DNA of 64,000 nucleotides, from the NCBI GenBank assembly GCA_022606425.2, contig JAHDVF020001024.1, forward strand, positions 1,240,001 through 1,304,000. Direction: 5' to 3'. This DNA comes from Lepidostoma basale. Taxonomy: Eukaryota > Arthropoda > Insecta > Trichoptera > Lepidostomatidae. The notes under the pieces are model-generated. The model saw nothing but the letters and a program-made list of their open reading frames with translations, made no database searches and had not been told where the DNA came from. Position 1 is the first letter of the stretch; each line of letters starts with the position of its first letter. Positions 63,338-64,000 of the stretch are shown here, piece by piece. The position numbers and the translations under genes are program-made.

Positions 63338-63607
63338 ATGGAAAAAACGACAAAGAAAGTTGTTAACAAGAAAACCTTTGAAGGTTTAGTAACCAGCGAC
63401 AAGATGGACAAAACCATTGTTGTGACGGTAGAGGGGAAAGTTTTGCATCCTCTGTATAAAAAGTATGTTGTTCGCAGTAAAAAGTACAAGGCACATGATG
63501 AAAAGAATGAAGCACAAATGGGTGATAAGGTCTCAATTCAAGAATGTCGGCCTGTATCAAAGGACAAATATTTTAGGTTGGTTAATATTATCGAGAAGGC
63601 CCGTTAA
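63338..63607 (+). CDS. rpsQ: 30S ribosomal protein S17
   Basis: 89 residues: [17 protein letters not shown] and [20 protein letters not shown] are standard S17 elements. Confidence 0.96.
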   Translation: MEKTTKKVVNKKTFEGLVTSDKMDKTIVVTVEGKVLHPLYKKYVVRSKKYKAHDEKNEAQMGDKVSIQECRPVSKDKYFRLVNIIEKAR

Positions 63608-63623
63608 GGAAGGAGAGCATTAG

Positions 63624-63995
63624 ATGATTCAATTGCTTACTGTGATGACCGTGGCGGATAATTCGGGTGCTAAGCTTGCTCGCTGTATTAAAGTTCTCGG
63701 TGGTAGTAAAAAACGGTACGCTCGTATAGGTGACACGGTTGTTGTCTCTATTCGTGAGGTTACGCCTAATACGCCGGTTAAAAAGGGCGTTGTGCGCAAG
63801 GCTGTTGTTGTGCGTGTTAGTAAAGAATATAAGAGACCTGATGGCACATATGTGCGGTTTGATGACAATGCTTGTGTTTTACTGGATAATAATCAAAACC
63901 CAGTGGGCAAGCGTATCTTTGGGCCTGTGGCAAGAGAGCTTCGTGAAAAATCAAATTTCATGAAAATAATTTCACTTGCTCCTGAAGTTCTTTAG
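63624..63995 (+). CDS. rplN: 50S ribosomal protein L14
   Basis: 123 residues, complete: [17 protein letters not shown] start, and [11 protein letters not shown] near the end. The operon very likely continues with rplX beyond the window. Confidence 0.97.
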   Translation: MIQLLTVMTVADNSGAKLARCIKVLGGSKKRYARIGDTVVVSIREVTPNTPVKKGVVRKAVVVRVSKEYKRPDGTYVRFDDNACVLLDNNQNPVGKRIFGPVARELREKSNFMKIISLAPEVL

Positions 63996-64000
63996 GAAGT

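Noticed and set aside
1..64000. CRISPR arrays, insertion sequences or prophage
   Set aside because: I saw no regularly spaced direct repeats, transposase motifs or phage structural genes.

Overview
The window looks like a chromosomal stretch of a diderm spirochaete (Spirochaetota, Treponema/Spirochaeta-like). Three things point there: tuf is followed directly by rpsJ and the S10 cluster (order tuf-rpsJ-rplC-rplD-rplW-rplB-rpsS-rplV-rpsC-rplP-rpmC-rpsQ-rplN, as in treponemes); EF-Tu and ribosomal proteins read as spirochaetal; and TonB/TonB-dependent receptor and beta-barrel genes imply an outer membrane. No species can be assigned from sequence alone. The four tRNA genes do not encode CCA.

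Layout. 1-2.6 kb: end of an unrecognised protein and a RloC-like ATPase with an anticodon-nuclease-type C-terminus (defence). 2.6-11 kb: divergent haem/iron acquisition locus (exbB-exbD-tonB leftward; hutW, TonB-dependent receptor, three-gene ECF transporter and hutX rightward) driven from an intergenic region with a perfect 36-bp palindrome and Fur-like boxes. 11.1-12.2 kb: two decayed genes (dehydrogenase, TetR regulator). 12.3-19 kb: tRNA-Arg, pgsA, a DUF262/DUF1524 defence protein, a DUF1801 protein, prfB with its programmed frameshift, a Lon-like protease and initiator tRNA. 19-24.2 kb: tyrS, nanE plus a PTS EIICB, tRNA-Gly, uracil/xanthine permease.

24.3-39.4 kb is the most interesting part: a sulfoquinovose (plant sulfolipid sugar) utilisation locus. 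It has a GPH symporter and a beta-barrel protein, then an operon of transaldolase, SLA-reductase-like dehydrogenase, DUF4867 cupin, SSS symporter, GH31 sulfoquinovosidase with all sulfonate-binding residues, TauE-type exporter, glycerol dehydrogenase, dihydroxyacetone kinase, fucose-isomerase-like protein and a ROK regulator. Together they form a transaldolase-type sulfoglycolysis (sulfo-TAL) route with an added branch for the glycerol released from sulfoquinovosyl glycerol.

39.4-46.3 kb: a GHL10 hydrolase, an ACR3 arsenite exporter, an internally deleted cysteine-desulfidase-like gene and a single-chain restriction-modification enzyme. 46.4-51.1 kb: a ferric-iron ABC transporter (fbpABC type) and two unrecognised genes. 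51.4-57 kb: tRNA-Thr, LysM amidase, small conserved-looking gene, aminotransferase-like remnant, FocA-type channel and gatCA. 57-64 kb: a long leader and the tuf-S10 operon through rplN.

Four genes (pgsA, prfB, gatC and the GPH symporter) have a promoter-like -10 box that ends 6-8 bases before the start codon and lack a Shine-Dalgarno sequence, suggesting leaderless mRNAs.
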